The notes under the pieces: generated by a model | Database searches by the model: none | What the model saw: the letters and a program-made list of their open reading frames with translations, nothing else | What the model was told of the DNA's origin: nothing | Program-made: the position numbers and the translations under genes | In this document: positions 1 through 6,291 of the stretch, piece by piece | How positions within the stretch are numbered: position 1 is the first letter of the stretch | Layout of the letters: each line of letters starts with the position of its first letter | NCBI RefSeq assembly: GCF_902489465.1 | Contig: NZ_CABTZZ010000041.1 | Span: 1-15,542, forward strand | DNA: 15,542 bases | DNA from: an uncultured Varibaculum sp. | GTDB taxonomy: Bacteria; Actinomycetota; Actinomycetes; Actinomycetales; Actinomycetaceae | Direction of reading: 5' to 3'

Positions 1-705
1 AACGGTATAATCCCCAACCTTATTAGCCTCATCGACTCTACTACCCTTATACAAGGCAAACTTAGCGCCACCAACAAGATCACCATCCTTAGCAGTACAA
101 ACACGATTACGAACCGTACAGGTTTTCACAAGCGCAGAATCTGCAACCCCCAACTTAAACAACCGCACCTTTGTACCGGTATCTGCGTCTACCGGGGCGC
201 GGCGCGGGGACGCACAGGCAGCGCCCAAGCATTGCGAGCGCGCACTGTCGGTCGAGCTAGGTTGAGCCGCAAAGGTGTAAGCACTTTTCTGATTGCTGGC
301 CGCTGACAGCGTCCTATTTGTCTTTTGGCTACTGGAAATATCAGCAGGATCTAGCACTGAACGAATAAGACTACTAGCGGTGGAAAACTCAGCTGGCTGG
401 GACTTGGAAAATGTAAATGTGGTTTTTTCTGAAACAGTTTTAGCAGCAAAATTGGGAGCCGGGGAGGCAGAATCATCTGCGGACGTAAAAAATAGAGCCC
501 CCGCCAGCAAGGACGCGAACAGTAGCCCCAGAACTGAGGCTATCCCCAGGGTACGCCTATTAAAAGCCGAAACTTTGCCACTTTCACTAGGAGCAGTGCC
601 GGTGTTGCCATGATGAGCAGCAGCTAGCTGACTGGGCTGAATGTCATTATCCGCAGTGGTCAGATCAACATTTTGACCGTTATTGTTACTTCCTGTGCGT
701 TTCAC
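1..705 (-). CDS. Partial surface protein with N-terminal membrane segment and SpaA/prealbumin-like stretch (3' end off window)
   Basis: One minus-strand frame stays open from a GTG at 705-703 to the left edge, giving 235 codons with no stop. A GAGG ribosome site lies 5 bases before the GTG, and an in-frame stop (TGA, plus-strand 742-744) lies upstream with no other start between. The product has a polar N-terminal tail (about 1-50, Asn/Gln/Ser rich), then a hydrophobic segment at about 52-74 (RTLGIASVLGLLFASLLAGA) acting as signal peptide or anchor. A Ser/Thr/Ala-rich exported stretch follows (75-170). From about 178 it reads like a prealbumin-fold (SpaA/Cna-B type) region, with VRLFKLG and then GAKFALYKG at 213-221. 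Two cysteines flank TVRNRV (196, 203). The family call rests mainly on the FALYK-type motif and the extracellular layout. Any LPXTG sorting signal would lie outside the window. It could be a pilin, an adhesin or another large secreted protein. Confidence 0.6.
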   Translation of the reverse strand, partial: MKRTGSNNNGQNVDLTTADNDIQPSQLAAAHHGNTGTAPSESGKVSAFNRRTLGIASVLGLLFASLLAGALFFTSADDSASPAPNFAAKTVSEKTTFTFSKSQPAEFSTASSLIRSVLDPADISSSQKTNRTLSAASNQKSAYTFAAQPSSTDSARSQCLGAACASPRRAPVDADTGTKVRLFKLGVADSALVKTCTVRNRVCTAKDGDLVGGAKFALYKGSRVDEANKVGDYTV

Positions 706-1160
706 GGCTACCTCATCACATAGTCGGAGGGAAAACTGGCATCATTTCATCTAGCTATCTGTCGTTATATATCAACCAATTTAGCATTGCCGTTCTCTAA
801 TAAGAAGCCATAATTTATGGTAATCTTTCCGGATTTTCCTGTCCTATTACCCTGAACTTACTTACCCGTTTTCCTAAGGAAACAATTTTGGGCATCTGTC
901 ACTCTATTTAGGCCGTTAGTCCGCCTTTCACCTTAAGTTATTAGCTCCCTACCAACATCGCCGGTTATCCGGTGCTTAAACTCCCATTTGATTACCGCCC
1001 CTTGGCCAGCAACGCCCCAGATATTCCACCACCTCTCGTTAGTATTTATGCAGTTAAAGCCAGATTTATTTCCCCAAAAAGTTAACGGAAGTAGAATTTT
1101 AGATTACGAACAAAAGTTGGATACTCTAAAGGCGGATGGTTCTTCGCCAAGGAGGCACGA
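706..1160. other. 455-bp intergenic region between divergent genes
   Basis: This AT-rich spacer separates the minus-strand surface protein from the plus-strand Pit operon, so it should hold promoters for both. No convincing gene is present. Two short odd-centred palindromes are visible. One is CCATAA-T-TTATGG at 808-820. The other is TTTCCT-A-AGGAAA at 870-882. A weaker inverted pair GGTAAT/ATTACC spans 819-851. I could not recognise clear -35/-10 pairs or an actinobacterial PHO-box direct repeat. The end of the region carries the AGGAGG site for the next gene at 1150-1155. Confidence 0.6.
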
Positions 1161-1784
1161 ATGCTGTTCAAGAAGAAGCAGAAAGAAGAAGATTTCTTCG
1201 ACCTATTCACGAAAGCGGCACATAACTTAGAAGCCGCATCCGAACTATTGTTGAAAATTACCCAGGTTGATTCTCTGGAGGAACGCAAGGATCTACGTGC
1301 GCAACTTCATGATCTAGAGCATGACTCCGACGTTATTACTCACCGCACCATGAGTATGCTGAATGCAACTTTCGTTACCCCCATGGATCGGGAAGATATC
1401 TCCCTGCTAACCGGCGCCTTGGATGATTGCATGGACGGGATTGACGAAGCCGGGGATTTAATCGTCCTCTACGAGATTCAGGATATTCCTCGGCGACTGG
1501 AAAAGCAGGCAAAAATTTTGCGTGAATGCGCTCAGGAAACTGCGCTCGCCATCCCCAAGCTGCGGGGAGAACGCGACCTTAAAGATTTCACGGTGCACAT
1601 TAACAGCCTAGAGAACAAAGGCGACAAACAGTACCGGAAAATGCTGGCAGAAATATTTGCTTCCGAAACTGACCCTATCTACGTAATCAAGATAAAGGAC
1701 GTAATCGAGTCGCTAGAAACCGCGTGTGATTCCTTTGAAACCTTAGCCAACGCGGTTGAGGCTATCTATATCAAGGAGTCATAA
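1161..1784 (+). CDS. DUF47/PhoU-like Pit accessory protein
   Basis: This 207-residue, all-helical cytoplasmic protein belongs to the DUF47 (PhoU_div, TIGR00153-like) family. Members are encoded beside PiT phosphate permeases and are thought to modulate them. Visible hallmarks are the acidic metal-binding pattern DLEHDSD at 51-57, the family motif FVTPMDREDI at 71-80, a second acidic site ENKGD at 151-155, and a C-terminal DVIESLETACDSFETLAN helix. Length is normal for the family (about 205-215). The ATG at 1161 has AGGAGG at 1150-1155 with 5-base spacing. The stop is 3 bases before the GTG of the permease, and the permease's AAGGAG site lies inside the end of this gene. This supports one operon with coupled translation. 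It is not the classical PhoU of the Pst system, which has two tandem three-helix repeats in about 220 residues. Confidence 0.9.
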   Translation: MLFKKKQKEEDFFDLFTKAAHNLEAASELLLKITQVDSLEERKDLRAQLHDLEHDSDVITHRTMSMLNATFVTPMDREDISLLTGALDDCMDGIDEAGDLIVLYEIQDIPRRLEKQAKILRECAQETALAIPKLRGERDLKDFTVHINSLENKGDKQYRKMLAEIFASETDPIYVIKIKDVIESLETACDSFETLANAVEAIYIKES

Positions 1785-1787
1785 CTC

Positions 1788-2834
1788 GTGAATACCACCT
1801 TGGCCTTGGTGATAGCAGTCGTCGCCATTGCTTTGATTTTCGATTTCACCAATGGCTTTCATGATGCCGCCAATGCCATAGCCACCTGTGTTTCTACCCG
1901 CTCTATGCGTCCTAAAGCTGCTCTGTTAATGGCAGCGATAATGAACATTATCGGAGCGATGCTGGGAACCGGCGTAGCCCAAACCATCGGTAACGGAATC
2001 ATTGACATTTCCCATTTCACTGATTCGACCTTAGAGGCGGATCGGCAACACGGGCTGGTAATCATTTTGGCTGCCCTCGTGGGGGCGATTGTCTGGAACA
2101 TTATTACCTGGTATTTTGGCTTGCCGTCTTCTTCCTCTCACGCCTTGATTGGCGGTATGGCGGGTGTGGGGTTGGCAGCTGCCATAACGGTGCATTGGAT
2201 GGGAATTGTTAGTCACGTGCTTATCCCCATGGTGGTTTCTCCTTTGGTGGGATTTTTTACCGCCTACTTCGTGATGCGTTTCCTGCTTTCTGCCTTGCAA
2301 AATGCCTCCTATCACCGCACTATGAACAACTTCCGCTTTATGCAGCGTTTTTCGGCAGCAGCGATGGCGCTGGGTCACGGTCTGCAAGACGCCCAAAAAA
2401 CCATGGGAATTATTACCATGGCGCTGCTAGCGGCCGGCTATCATGCTACTGATGCCGATGGCTCCATGCAGATTCCTTTTTGGGTAAAACTAGCTGCTGC
2501 GGGTGCGATATCTCTGGGAACCTACTTCGGCGGTGGGCGAATCATGCACACCTTGGGATCGAAAGTTATTGACGTTACTCCCGCCCACGGCTTCGTAGCA
2601 GAAGCCACTTCCGCTACCATTCTCTATTTGACCGCGTTTGTTTGGCAGGCTCCAATTTCCACTACCCAGTCGGTATCCTCCGCGATTATGGGGGTTGGTG
2701 CCACTAAGCGGCTTTCTGCAGTGCGTTGGGGAGTAGCCGGAAACATCGCCACTGCCTGGGTGTTAACTTTACCGGGTGCGGGTCTAATTGGGGCGCTAAG
2801 CTATTTCCTGGTGCACGCGATTTTCCCCTATTAG
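1788..2834 (+). CDS. pit: PiT-family inorganic phosphate transporter
   Basis: This 348-residue polytopic inner-membrane permease imports inorganic phosphate, usually as a metal-phosphate or cation symport. It has the two inverted PiT signature repeats. The first is NGFHDAANAIAT at 22-33, the second GHGLQDAQKTMG at 196-207. The paired membrane re-entrant motifs are GLPSSSSHALIGG at 111-123 and PISTTQSVSSAIMGVG at 289-304. The second usually reads STTH, and here the His is Gln294. About ten hydrophobic segments can be traced, and the length fits short bacterial PiT proteins without a large central loop. The start is GTG at 1788, with AAGGAG about 9 bases upstream inside the preceding DUF47 gene. 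The neighbouring accessory protein supports phosphate rather than sulfate as substrate. A lipoprotein gene begins 16 bases after the stop. Confidence 0.93.
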   Translation: MNTTLALVIAVVAIALIFDFTNGFHDAANAIATCVSTRSMRPKAALLMAAIMNIIGAMLGTGVAQTIGNGIIDISHFTDSTLEADRQHGLVIILAALVGAIVWNIITWYFGLPSSSSHALIGGMAGVGLAAAITVHWMGIVSHVLIPMVVSPLVGFFTAYFVMRFLLSALQNASYHRTMNNFRFMQRFSAAAMALGHGLQDAQKTMGIITMALLAAGYHATDADGSMQIPFWVKLAAAGAISLGTYFGGGRIMHTLGSKVIDVTPAHGFVAEATSATILYLTAFVWQAPISTTQSVSSAIMGVGATKRLSAVRWGVAGNIATAWVLTLPGAGLIGALSYFLVHAIFPY

Positions 2835-2850
2835 GGGCTAATCTGTAAAA

Positions 2851-3324
2851 GTGATGAATGCTTTTCCGTTTCCGCAACTCAGGCTGCGTATTGCCGTTTT
2901 GTGCGCCCTCGCTGTGGCGAGCTGTGGTTTCTTGAGCGGATGCGCTTCGCAACCCGTTGCGACCTCTGATCTTAAAGTTGGCGACTGTTTCAATATGCCC
3001 GAGGAAGTACTCACCGGAGCCCAACCCGCGGGGCAGGTAGAACAAGTAGATTGCCAACACTCCCACAACTCCCAAGTGGTGGGAATAAAGAAGCTGTCGG
3101 GAAGCCCTTACCCGGGAGAAAAACAGCTTTATGACTTGGCACTTAAAGAGTGCGCCCGCGAGTTCGAAAGTTTTGTGGGAACCAGCTATCGCGATTCCAA
3201 GTGGGATTTATACCCGCTGTCCCCTACCGCAACCACTTGGCAGGATGAGGGCGAACGCAAACTTACCTGCGTGGCTTTGAGCTTGCCAGAACAAAAAGGT
3301 TCTCTACAGGATTCAGGAAAGTAA
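2851..3324 (+). CDS. Septum-formation-domain-like lipoprotein
   Basis: The 157-residue product has a basic start (RLR at 11-13), a hydrophobic stretch to about 29 and the lipobox LSGC with the lipidated Cys at 31, so it should be anchored outside the membrane. The mature part carries four cysteines and motifs I associate with the actinobacterial Septum_form family (PF13845). These are VGDCF at 43-47, VDCQHSH at 66-72 followed by QVVG, Cys101, and a C-terminal W130...EGERKLTC block ending at Cys140. The four Cys would allow two disulfides. Members occur in many actinobacterial lipoproteins, and the domain name says little about function. The start is ambiguous: GTG at 2851 or ATG at 2854, with only a weak ribosome site (AGGGG about 14 bases away). 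It follows pit by 16 bases and may be translated by readthrough coupling. A role in phosphate uptake is only guilt by association. Confidence 0.75.
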   Translation: MMNAFPFPQLRLRIAVLCALAVASCGFLSGCASQPVATSDLKVGDCFNMPEEVLTGAQPAGQVEQVDCQHSHNSQVVGIKKLSGSPYPGEKQLYDLALKECAREFESFVGTSYRDSKWDLYPLSPTATTWQDEGERKLTCVALSLPEQKGSLQDSGK

Positions 3325-3362
3325 TTCACTAAAATCCCGGGTTAATACCCAAAATCCCTCTG

Positions 3363-3383
3363 CTTGCTGGCGCTAAGTTTTTT
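3363..3383 (+). terminator. Weak intrinsic terminator candidate after the Pit operon
   Basis: A short stem CTTGC/GC(T)AAG with loop TGGC and one bulged T is followed directly by six T residues at 3378-3383. It lies 38 bases after the lipoprotein stop and just before the feo promoter region. The stem is short, so efficiency is doubtful. Confidence 0.35.
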
Positions 3384-3406
3384 ACTACCTAAGACGCATC
3401 CCGGGC

Positions 3407-3436
3407 TTTACGTCCTAGTAAGGTTTACCTTACAAT
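3407..3436 (+). promoter_or_regulatory. Candidate feo promoter
   Basis: TTTACG (3407-3412) and TACAAT (3431-3436) form a -35/-10 pair with 18-base spacing; the -10 matches TATAAT at five of six positions. Transcription would begin near 3443, leaving a leader of about 65 bases before feoB. A perfect palindrome occupies the spacer and the first half of the -10, as expected for repressor occlusion. Confidence 0.5.
3418..3433. promoter_or_regulatory. DtxR-family-like operator, site 1 (putative metal box)
   Basis: The 16-base palindrome GTAAGGTTTACCTTAC has perfect 7-base arms (GTAAGGT/ACCTTAC) around TT. Its AGGT..ACCT core resembles half-sites of DtxR/IdeR/MntR-type metal-dependent repressors. 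Those repressors bind TTAGGTTAG-type arms, and here the arms are closer together than in the 19-bp IdeR box. It overlaps the candidate -10 of the ferrous-iron uptake operon, so iron-dependent repression is a natural inference. Confidence 0.55.
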
Positions 3437-3454
3437 GACTATTGTCGTAATTAG

Positions 3455-3468
3455 TTAGGTGAACATAA
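3455..3468. promoter_or_regulatory. DtxR-family-like operator, site 2 (imperfect)
   Basis: TTAGGTGAACATAA matches the ideal palindrome TTAGGTTAACCTAA at 12 of 14 positions. Its centre is 36 bases from that of site 1, and it lies just downstream of the predicted transcription start. It could be a second operator for the same regulator. Weaker than site 1. Confidence 0.4.
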
Positions 3469-3509
3469 GTTCCCGAATTAATATTACGAATTCACGAGAG
3501 GACTGGGTT

Positions 3510-5522
3510 ATGAGAATCGCTTTCGCCGGCAATCCTAATAGCGGTAAGACCACTATGTTTAATGCTATAACCGGTCAAAAAGCCAAAGTGGGCAACTGGG
3601 GCGGAGTCACCGTAGGACAAGCTGAGGCAAACCTAAAAACAGGACTAAGTGGAGGACGCGAGGCCACGGCAGTAGACCTTCCCGGTGCCTACTCCATGTC
3701 CCCCTTTACCCCAGAAGAAACCATAACCAGTAAATACGTTCATGACGCCAACCCGGACGCTATTGTCAATATTGTTGATGCCACTAATCTGCGCCGCTCG
3801 CTATTCTTTACTACCCAACTGTTGGAGTTAGGGGTTCCGGTGGTAGTCGCCCTCAATAAGAGCGATATTAACGATAAGGAACATACCCAGATTGATGCCC
3901 AGAAGCTGCAAAACGAACTGGGATGCCCAGTAGTACCTACTGTTTCCACTGCGAAAGAAAACAACGGGTTGGATCAGGTTCTGCGCGCAGTTTTTAGTCA
4001 GGAAGGTCAGGAGCAAAAAGCCCCTTACCTGCAAGCAGATATTGATCTCACCGATAAGCAGGCAGTAGATAAAGAAGATCGGCGCCGCTACCAGTTCGTC
4101 GACTCCATAGTGGACACGGTAGAAACCCGGGCGGTAAAAGTGGCTGCTCACACCCGCCAAGACACTTTAGACGCGGTACTAACCAACAAATTTGCGGGGA
4201 TAGCGATCTTCGCGGCGATAATGTGGGCGGTATTTGCGGTTTCTCAAACTTATCTTGGCCCCCTTATCGCCGAGTGGTTAGTCGGCTGGATCGAAGCCTT
4301 CCAAGACTGGGTCAGCGAACAAATGGCGGATTCTCCCGCCCTCTTACGTACGATTATTGCCGACGGCCTCATTGGAGGGGTAGGCGCGGTAATCGGATTC
4401 CTCCCGCTAGTGATGGTGATGTACTTCCTGCTGGCACTCTTAGAGGAATCCGGATATATGGCGCGGGTAAGCGCCGTTCTGGATCCCATCTTCAAGCGGG
4501 TGGGTCTATCCGGTAAATCCGTTATCCCCATCGTAATCAGCACCGGTTGCGCCATCCCCGGGATTATGAGCTGCCGAACTATCCGAGATGAACGCGAACG
4601 ACGCGCCACCGCGATGCTGGCTTCCTTCATTCCCTGTGGAGCAAAAATCCCGGTTATCGCGCTATTTGGTGGAGCCTTCTTCGCAGGTTCTGCTTGGGTG
4701 AGTTGGGTTAGCTACTTTGTAGGGCTGTGTCTGATTTTCCTGGGGGCACTACTGGTGAAAATGGTCACCGGACACAAGTTCCGGAAAACTTTCTTCATCA
4801 TGGAACTACCTCGTTACCGGGTTCCTTCCCTGTGGAATGCCACCTTGTCGATGCTAGAACGAGCCAAAGCCTACATTATTAAAGCCGCTACCATCATTTT
4901 GGTGTGTAACCTGGTAGTGCAACTTATGCAAACCTTCAACTGGAGTTTGCAAGTAGTCGAAGAGGGTGCGGAAAACACTTCGATCCTGGCTTCTATTGCT
5001 ACCCCCTTCTCCTTCTTGCTCATTCCGTTAGGTTTTGGAACCTGGCAGCTGGCAGCGGCGGCGGTCACCGGGTTTATCGCCAAAGAAAACGTAGTCGGCA
5101 CCTTGGCGGTGGTATACGGTCTGACCCGCTTTATTGATACCGATGAACTAGCAATGACTGGTGGAGCCAACACCGTTGCTGCCACTATGGGACTTACCTC
5201 GGTAAGCGCGCTCGCCTACCTGTTCTTTAACCTGTACACTCCGCCCTGCTTTGCCGCTATCGGCGCCATGAACTCAGAAATGCGCGATCGTCGCTGGTTG
5301 TGGAGCGCCATCGGATTGCAGTTCTGCACCGGTTACACCATTGCCTTCCTGGTAAATCAGGTGGGAACGCTGGTGGTGTACGGGCACCTGGCTGCCGGAT
5401 TCTTCCCGGGGCTACTGGCAGTAGCCATAATGGCCGGGGTGATTACCCTAATCTCCCGGCAGATTCACGCCAATTTCTCCGCTCAATACAACCTACATCA
5501 GCAAGTGCAGAAAGCCGCCTAA
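3510..5522 (+). CDS. feoB: Ferrous iron transport protein B
   Basis: This 670-residue Fe(II) permease has an N-terminal GTPase domain and a membrane core. G motifs are GNPNSGKTT at 7-15 (G1), the GGVTV threonine at 34 (G2), DLPG at 56-59 (G3), NKSD at 116-119 (G4) and STAKE at 146-150 (G5). A GDI-like helical linker follows (about 170-225), then the polytopic core. The core has the first Gate motif GCAIPGIM (346-353), the IPCGAKIP segment (374-381) and the second Gate motif around PPCFAAIGAMNSEM (578-591), both Gate cysteines present. Length is near the usual 650-770. I chose the ATG at 3510 because FeoB proteins begin with MRIA-(L/F)-x-GNPN and an AGAGGA site lies about 8 bases upstream. An in-frame GTG at 3459 would add 17 unrelated residues and overlap operator 2. 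Two Feo partner genes follow immediately. Confidence 0.95.
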   Translation: MRIAFAGNPNSGKTTMFNAITGQKAKVGNWGGVTVGQAEANLKTGLSGGREATAVDLPGAYSMSPFTPEETITSKYVHDANPDAIVNIVDATNLRRSLFFTTQLLELGVPVVVALNKSDINDKEHTQIDAQKLQNELGCPVVPTVSTAKENNGLDQVLRAVFSQEGQEQKAPYLQADIDLTDKQAVDKEDRRRYQFVDSIVDTVETRAVKVAAHTRQDTLDAVLTNKFAGIAIFAAIMWAVFAVSQTYLGPLIAEWLVGWIEAFQDWVSEQMADSPALLRTIIADGLIGGVGAVIGFLPLVMVMYFLLALLEESGYMARVSAVLDPIFKRVGLSGKSVIPIVISTGCAIPGIMSCRTIRDERERRATAMLASFIPCGAKIPVIALFGGAFFAGSAWVSWVSYFVGLCLIFLGALLVKMVTGHKFRKTFFIMELPRYRVPSLWNATLSMLERAKAYIIKAATIILVCNLVVQLMQTFNWSLQVVEEGAENTSILASIATPFSFLLIPLGFGTWQLAAAAVTGFIAKENVVGTLAVVYGLTRFIDTDELAMTGGANTVAATMGLTSVSALAYLFFNLYTPPCFAAIGAMNSEMRDRRWLWSAIGLQFCTGYTIAFLVNQVGTLVVYGHLAAGFFPGLLAVAIMAGVITLISRQIHANFSAQYNLHQQVQKAA

Positions 5523-5537
5523 GAAAGAGGAAGCGAA

Positions 5538-5759
5538 TTGAGTACCGTTATTGCCAGCCTGGCGCTGGTGGCGATTGTCAGTGGAGCCATCACCTATATC
5601 GTCAAAGAGAAGCGCAAAGGTACCAAATGTATCGGTTGCCCGATTTCCTCCTCCTGCACTTTTAACCCCGAGGTTGCACCAAGCCCAGAAAACCGTCATA
5701 ATCTGCAAATAGTAGGTATCACTAACCAGGCAGGTGAACCGAAATGTCACTGTCACTAG
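5538..5759 (+). CDS. FeoB-associated Cys-rich membrane protein
   Basis: A small 73-residue protein with one N-terminal membrane helix (about 4-22), a basic KEKRKGTK stop-transfer segment, then a cysteine cluster CIGCPISSSC (31-40) and a C-terminal KCHCH (69-73). This layout matches the small FeoB-associated family (PF12669-like) encoded next to feoB in many anaerobes; some have been compared with FeoC. The Cys/His residues could bind iron or help delivery to the permease, but no function is established. The start is TTG at 5538 with AGAGGAA upstream, only 15 bases after the feoB stop, so it is co-transcribed with feoB. The next reading frame (feoA) has an in-frame ATG overlapping this gene's stop. 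Confidence 0.8.
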   Translation: MSTVIASLALVAIVSGAITYIVKEKRKGTKCIGCPISSSCTFNPEVAPSPENRHNLQIVGITNQAGEPKCHCH

Positions 5760-5797
5760 CGTGCCAGACAAAGCAAGCCTGCCAGACTAAGGGACGA

Positions 5798-6010
5798 ATG
5801 AATCTTCTGGAAGCTATCGAAGGTCGAACCTATATCGTCAAAGATATAGCTACTGATGACCCGGACATGGATAGTTTTCTGTTTCGCTTAGGGTGCTACA
5901 GTGGCCAAGAAATCACGGTTATTTCCCGTAAACGCAAAATGTGCATCGTGGTGATCAAGGACAGCCGCTACAGTATCGATAATCAAATTGCCGCAGCCAT
6001 TATGATCTAG
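5798..6010 (+). CDS. feoA: Ferrous iron transport protein A
   Basis: This 70-residue SH3-like FeoA protein is a cytoplasmic partner that binds FeoB and is needed for full Fe(II) uptake. Recognisable features are GRTYIVKDI at 9-17, the FRLGCYSGQEITVIS block at 29-43, and the terminal DSRYSIDNQIAAAI strand/helix at 55-68. I preferred the ATG at 5798 because the conserved domain starts right there. An in-frame ATG at 5744 would add 18 low-similarity residues containing a CQTK repeat, but it overlaps the stop of the previous gene by 16 bases and could be used by translational coupling. The upstream AAGGGA is a modest ribosome site. The gene is last in the operon, whereas feoA usually precedes feoB. 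Confidence 0.88.
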   Translation: MNLLEAIEGRTYIVKDIATDDPDMDSFLFRLGCYSGQEITVISRKRKMCIVVIKDSRYSIDNQIAAAIMI

Positions 6011-6075
6011 GCCGCCGCCGGAGCACCTTTGATAGCTGTTACTTCGGACGATTTTCCCACCTAGGGGCGCGCGGC

Positions 6076-6146
6076 CGGTAAAAGATACGAACGGGGCTTG
6101 AGCCGAGCTTTGCGAGGCTCATCGGGTCCCCGGAGTGCTTTTACCG
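6076..6146. other. Nested inverted-repeat element, possible structured RNA
   Basis: The 71-base segment folds on paper into coaxial stems. CGGTAAAAG (6076-6084) pairs with CTTTTACCG (6138-6146). CGGGG (6092-6096) pairs with CCCCG (6128-6132). TGAGCC (6099-6104) pairs with GGCTCA (6116-6121), around a loop that holds a small GC-TTT-GC hairpin. All pairs are Watson-Crick. It lies in the convergent space after feoA and is not followed by a T-run on either strand, so it is not a standard intrinsic terminator. I do not recognise a riboswitch class. It could be a small RNA, a repeat-family element or a 3' UTR structure on either strand. Confidence 0.45.
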
Positions 6147-6186
6147 AGCCAGCCCCCATTTCTGGTGCTAATCCGCGAAAAGCAGA

Positions 6187-6230
6187 AAAGGGATCCCGCC
6201 GGTGGATATTTCCATCGGCGGGATCCCTTT
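6187..6230. terminator. Bidirectional intrinsic terminator between feoA and rplA
   Basis: A perfect 15-bp stem pairs AAAGGGATCCCGCCG (6187-6201) with its complement at 6216-6230. Five further pairs, one G.U, close a TATT tetraloop, giving about 20 bp in all. The plus-strand side is followed by AATTTT. On the minus strand the stem is followed by TCTGCTTTT after the A/T-flanked end. It sits between the converging feo and ribosomal-protein operons and should stop transcription from both. Confidence 0.85.
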
Positions 6231-6252
6231 AATTTTCAGCTATATTATCTAC

Positions 6253-6282
6253 GCCCAAAGGCGGGCAGCCCAAAGGCGGACA
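6253..6282. repeat. 15-bp tandem repeat, two copies
   Basis: GCCCAAAGGCGGGCA (6253-6267) is followed immediately by GCCCAAAGGCGGACA (6268-6282), with one mismatch. It lies 10 bases past the end of rplA, between the gene and the terminator. It probably arose by slippage; no function is evident. Confidence 0.8.
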
Positions 6283-6291
6283 ATAGGATTC

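Noticed and set aside
293..613. Plus-strand ORF of 106 codons
   Set aside because: It is antisense to the minus-strand surface-protein frame, which has a ribosome site, a membrane segment and a recognisable domain; the plus frame has none of these.
988..1230. Plus-strand ORF of 80 codons upstream of the DUF47 gene
   Set aside because: It overlaps the start of a confidently assigned gene in another frame, has no ribosome site and a low-complexity basic product.
3459..3509. 17-residue N-terminal extension of FeoB from a GTG
   Set aside because: FeoB proteins begin at the MRIAFAGNPN position, which has its own ribosome site; the extension overlaps an operator-like sequence.
3325..3509. A riboswitch in the feo leader
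   Set aside because: The predicted leader is only about 65 bases and shows no recognisable aptamer; operator-type control explains the region better.
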